DNA from: CAWVWF01 sp963933885
Lineage (GTDB): Bacteria > Bacteroidota > Bacteroidia > Flavobacteriales_C > GCA-002722245
Assembly (NCBI GenBank): GCA_963933885.1
Contig: CAWVWF010000021.1
Span: 1-27,191, forward strand
Direction of reading: 5' to 3'
DNA: 27,191 bases
In this document: in pieces, positions 25,169 to 27,191 of the stretch
Layout of the letters: each line of letters starts with the position of its first letter
Position numbering within the stretch: position 1 is the stretch's first letter
Notes under the pieces: model-generated
The model's database searches: none
What the model saw: the letters and a program-made list of their open reading frames with translations, nothing else
What the model was told of the DNA's origin: nothing
Translations under genes and position numbers: made by a program

Positions 25169-25202
25169 TCATATTGTTTACTAGGGGCCTGACCTTTTAT
25201 TT
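25169..25202 (-). repeat. Inverted copy of the CCCCTAGTAAACAATATGAC motif
   Basis: On the minus strand this reads AATAAAAGGTCAGG, then CCCCTAGTAAACAATATGAC, as in copies B (8822-8841) and C (10862-10881), but in opposite orientation. The neighbouring sequence to about 25225, on the minus strand, also matches TTGGAGTTGCTAC at 2213-2225. Confidence 0.7.
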
Positions 25203-25461
25203 ACTAATAAATGTAGCAACTCCAAGACGTCCTTATATCTAGATATGTTACAGAAAAAATAAAAATCGTTTCCTTAATAAACCTATTCTTTTTTTCCTAA
25301 ATATCTTATGTTACGGGATAATATCATGTTTACATACAAGACAAAAATAATTCGGGAAATATCAATTCATAAATGGATGTTTTTAAAAACAATTCACCAT
25401 TTATTCTGTTTTTATACAAAAAAAACCCACCTAATATATAACAATTCATTTCTAATAAAAC

Positions 25462-25491
25462 CGAGTATAAAGGGGTACTTATCGAGTATAA
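25462..25491 (+). promoter_or_regulatory. Direct repeat upstream of the 25550 promoter
   Basis: CGAGTATAA occurs at 25462-25470 and 25483-25491, 21 bp apart, and ends 11 bp before the -33 element. The geometry suits an activator binding as a tandem dimer. The rest of 25203-25461 shows no gene. Confidence 0.4.
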
Positions 25492-25502
25492 TCACTTTCT
25501 TA

Positions 25503-25533
25503 TTGCCTTGTATTCAATATATCACTAACTTTG
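25503..25533 (+). promoter_or_regulatory. Bacteroidota-type promoter of the 25550 gene
   Basis: TTG (25503-25505), a 20-nt spacer and TAACTTTG (25526-25533) match the TTG-N19-21-TAnnTTTG consensus exactly. The ATG follows 16 nt later, giving a short leader without Shine-Dalgarno, as is usual in this phylum. Confidence 0.75.
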
Positions 25534-25549
25534 CACAAAATTTTAAAAA

Positions 25550-27191
25550 ATGTTTCCAAAAAAAATACTATTTAGTTTAATAAGTTTATTAGGGTTTTTT
25601 ACATCTTTTTCTCAAGATGTTACATATACTACAGCAGACATCGTAGCAGGGATCCCAGACGGATCGATAACCGCTACTTTAACTAAATCAGGTTCTTCTT
25701 TAACCATTACTAAAACTGGCGGTACTACTGCTTCTCCAGTAGATGTTATATATCCTACTGGATCCCCAATGAATACAATTGCAACGGCTATTCCTTCGAC
25801 TCCTGATAACATAGAAGGGCTTCACTTAGGTCGTACGTGGGGTATCAACGGAACTGGATGGCATAATAATTTTGGGCAAATTAGAAGTGAAACTTATACT
25901 TTTGATTTTTCAAATCCTTTAGAAAAATTTGAATTTACCATTGGTGCAATAAATGATAATTTAGATGGAGTAGAAAAGTTAAGAATTGTTGATGTACTTG
26001 ATGGAGGTGTTTCAATTTTAGCTAATTGTACTTTTTCTATTATAGTTGATTATGATCATCCGAGTTCAGCACCAGTTTCATTTAACCAAACAACTAGGGA
26101 TATAGAAGGACAAGGAGAACCATTAGCAAATGGATGGGATGAATCCTCAGTTATTAGTATAATTTCTTCTGTCCCTTTTGATCAAGTGTTATTTGAGAGA
26201 AAAGATTATATAAATACGAGATTAGATGCAAGTCCTGTTGGAGAGAACTATACAAATGGATTAACAATTACAGGTTTTGGTGTAACTTTAATACAACCTG
26301 AAATTGATATTAAAGGAAATAAAATTTCAATTGTTAGCGGTGATATAACGCCAACAACAACTGACAGTACTGATTTTGGTGACGTATCGGTGAATAATGC
26401 CTCAAATACAGTTACCTATTGGATTTACAATACAGGGACTGACACCTTAGACTTAACTGGTCCTAATCCAGTGAGTTTAACAGGTGATGCTGATTTTACC
26501 GTATCAACTCAACCTTCAAATTTACTAATTCCTCCAGGTGACAGTATCAGTTTTGAAGTAACATTCACTCCAACTGTTTTAGGAACAAGAGATGCAACCG
26601 TTTCTGTTGCCAGTAATGATGCAGATGAAAACCCATATGTTTACGATATAACTGGAAATGGAATTAATTTAGATCCAATAGCTGTAACTGATTACGATAC
26701 AACTTTATTGAATACCACTGTTATTGTTGATGTTCAACTTAATGATACTGATCCCAATGGAGGTATATTAATAACAACAATATTAACAAATGGAAATAAC
26801 GGGACTGGAACTGTAATTAATACGGATTCTATAAGCTATGTTCCTAATACTGGATTTGTAGGTACTGATACCTTAATTTATCAAGTATGTGATCCATCTC
26901 TTGCTTGTGACAACGACACCGTTTTCATAACTGTTAATCCTGATTCGGTTGATGCGAATACAGATTATGTAACTACGGATTATGATGTGACTGTTGATGT
27001 TTATTTAGGGCAAAACGATACTGGAAATATTACTACTATTACTATCCTTGATAACGGGAACAACGGTACTGGTACTATTATCAATACGGATTCGATTTCT
27101 TATAACCCTGATAACAACTTCGCGGGATTAGACACGATCATCTACCAGATTTGTAATCAATTCGCAGTTTGTGATAATGATACTGTATTCA
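25550..27191 (+). CDS. Large secreted adhesin-like protein with tandem Ig/cadherin-like repeats (5' part)
   Basis: The frame is open from ATG 25550 to the window edge, at least 547 codons. It begins MFPKKILFSLISLLGFFTSFS, a signal peptide ending SFSQ. Residues about 22-245 form a beta-rich domain of unrecognised family (HLGRTWGINGTGWHNNFG). About 250-370 resembles the choice-of-anchor D (ASPM/SPD-2/Hydin-like) Ig fold: DFGDVSVNNASNTVTYWI, then IPPGDSISFEVTFTP. From about 373 on, tandem-95-like repeats of about 90 residues appear (NDTDPNGG, NGNNGTGT, GTDTLIYQVCDPSLACDNDT), two within the window. The DTLIYQVCD and DNDT segments are typical calcium-binding-style Asp-rich turns. The C-terminus, where a T9SS sorting domain would be expected, is beyond the window. 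Likely a surface adhesin. Confidence 0.9.
   Translation, partial: MFPKKILFSLISLLGFFTSFSQDVTYTTADIVAGIPDGSITATLTKSGSSLTITKTGGTTASPVDVIYPTGSPMNTIATAIPSTPDNIEGLHLGRTWGINGTGWHNNFGQIRSETYTFDFSNPLEKFEFTIGAINDNLDGVEKLRIVDVLDGGVSILANCTFSIIVDYDHPSSAPVSFNQTTRDIEGQGEPLANGWDESSVISIISSVPFDQVLFERKDYINTRLDASPVGENYTNGLTITGFGVTLIQPEIDIKGNKISIVSGDITPTTTDSTDFGDVSVNNASNTVTYWIYNTGTDTLDLTGPNPVSLTGDADFTVSTQPSNLLIPPGDSISFEVTFTPTVLGTRDATVSVASNDADENPYVYDITGNGINLDPIAVTDYDTTLLNTTVIVDVQLNDTDPNGGILITTILTNGNNGTGTVINTDSISYVPNTGFVGTDTLIYQVCDPSLACDNDTVFITVNPDSVDANTDYVTTDYDVTVDVYLGQNDTGNITTITILDNGNNGTGTIINTDSISYNPDNNFAGLDTIIYQICNQFAVCDNDTVF

Noticed and set aside
25308..25580. A 90-codon plus-strand frame
   Set aside because: It overlaps the promoter, the direct repeats and the start of the adhesin gene in another frame, and its Phe/Ile/Lys-rich composition is what AT-rich spacer DNA gives.
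25612..25812. A minus-strand 66-residue frame
   Set aside because: It lies wholly antisense to the signal-peptide-bearing adhesin gene, which has a consensus promoter and continuous domains.

Overview
The window looks like chromosomal DNA of a low-GC member of the Bacteroidota, probably Flavobacteriales-like. Five large secreted proteins have the hallmarks of type IX secretion (T9SS) cargo: Sec signal peptides ending near AQ/GQ/SQ and, in the four complete ones, C-terminal sorting domains. Ig/PKD-like repeats are abundant, Shine-Dalgarno sequences are largely absent, and a TTG-N20-TAnnTTTG promoter precedes the last gene. The species cannot be named from the sequence.

Layout. Bases 1-505 look like the 5' ribozyme part of a group II intron on the minus strand whose reverse transcriptase would lie outside the window. 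Bases 618-857 hold the C-terminal remnant of a REP-associated (Y1/RAYT-type) transposase. A T9SS protein follows (995-2101, minus). Next is a type IV toxin-antitoxin pair of the AbiE class (2600-4360, minus) in which the antitoxin has a frameshift and the toxin an in-frame TAG. A palindromic operator abuts its start. A decayed coding repeat (4621-4893) and a long perfect palindrome (4955-5001) separate this locus from a plus-strand Asp-box/PKD/discoidin T9SS protein (5051-8758). Two small minus-strand genes, a Cys-rich secreted protein with a damaged signal peptide and a lipoprotein (9272-10539), have no recognised function.

The core is a minus-strand chitin locus, 11023-24348. It contains a 2668-residue GH18 protein with 14 PKD-like modules, a membrane-anchored AraC-type regulator with an extracytoplasmic jelly-roll-like sensor region, and a second GH18 protein with three chitin-binding-like modules and six Ig-like modules. 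I infer that the regulator links chitin breakdown outside the cytoplasm to transcription of the two chitinases. Direct repeats spaced about two helical turns lie upstream of both enzymes. The window ends inside another large secreted adhesin-like gene (25550 onward, plus).

The intergenic regions carry a dispersed repeat family, with copies near 2259, 8774, 10766, 24661 and 24885. Each copy holds a bidirectional terminator hairpin (GCCTGCAAG/CTTGCAGGC or close variants). The flanks carry REP-like palindromes and coding-like fragments of one unrecognised protein. This convergent-remnant-plus-terminator architecture and the membrane one-component chitin regulator are the two most interesting items here.
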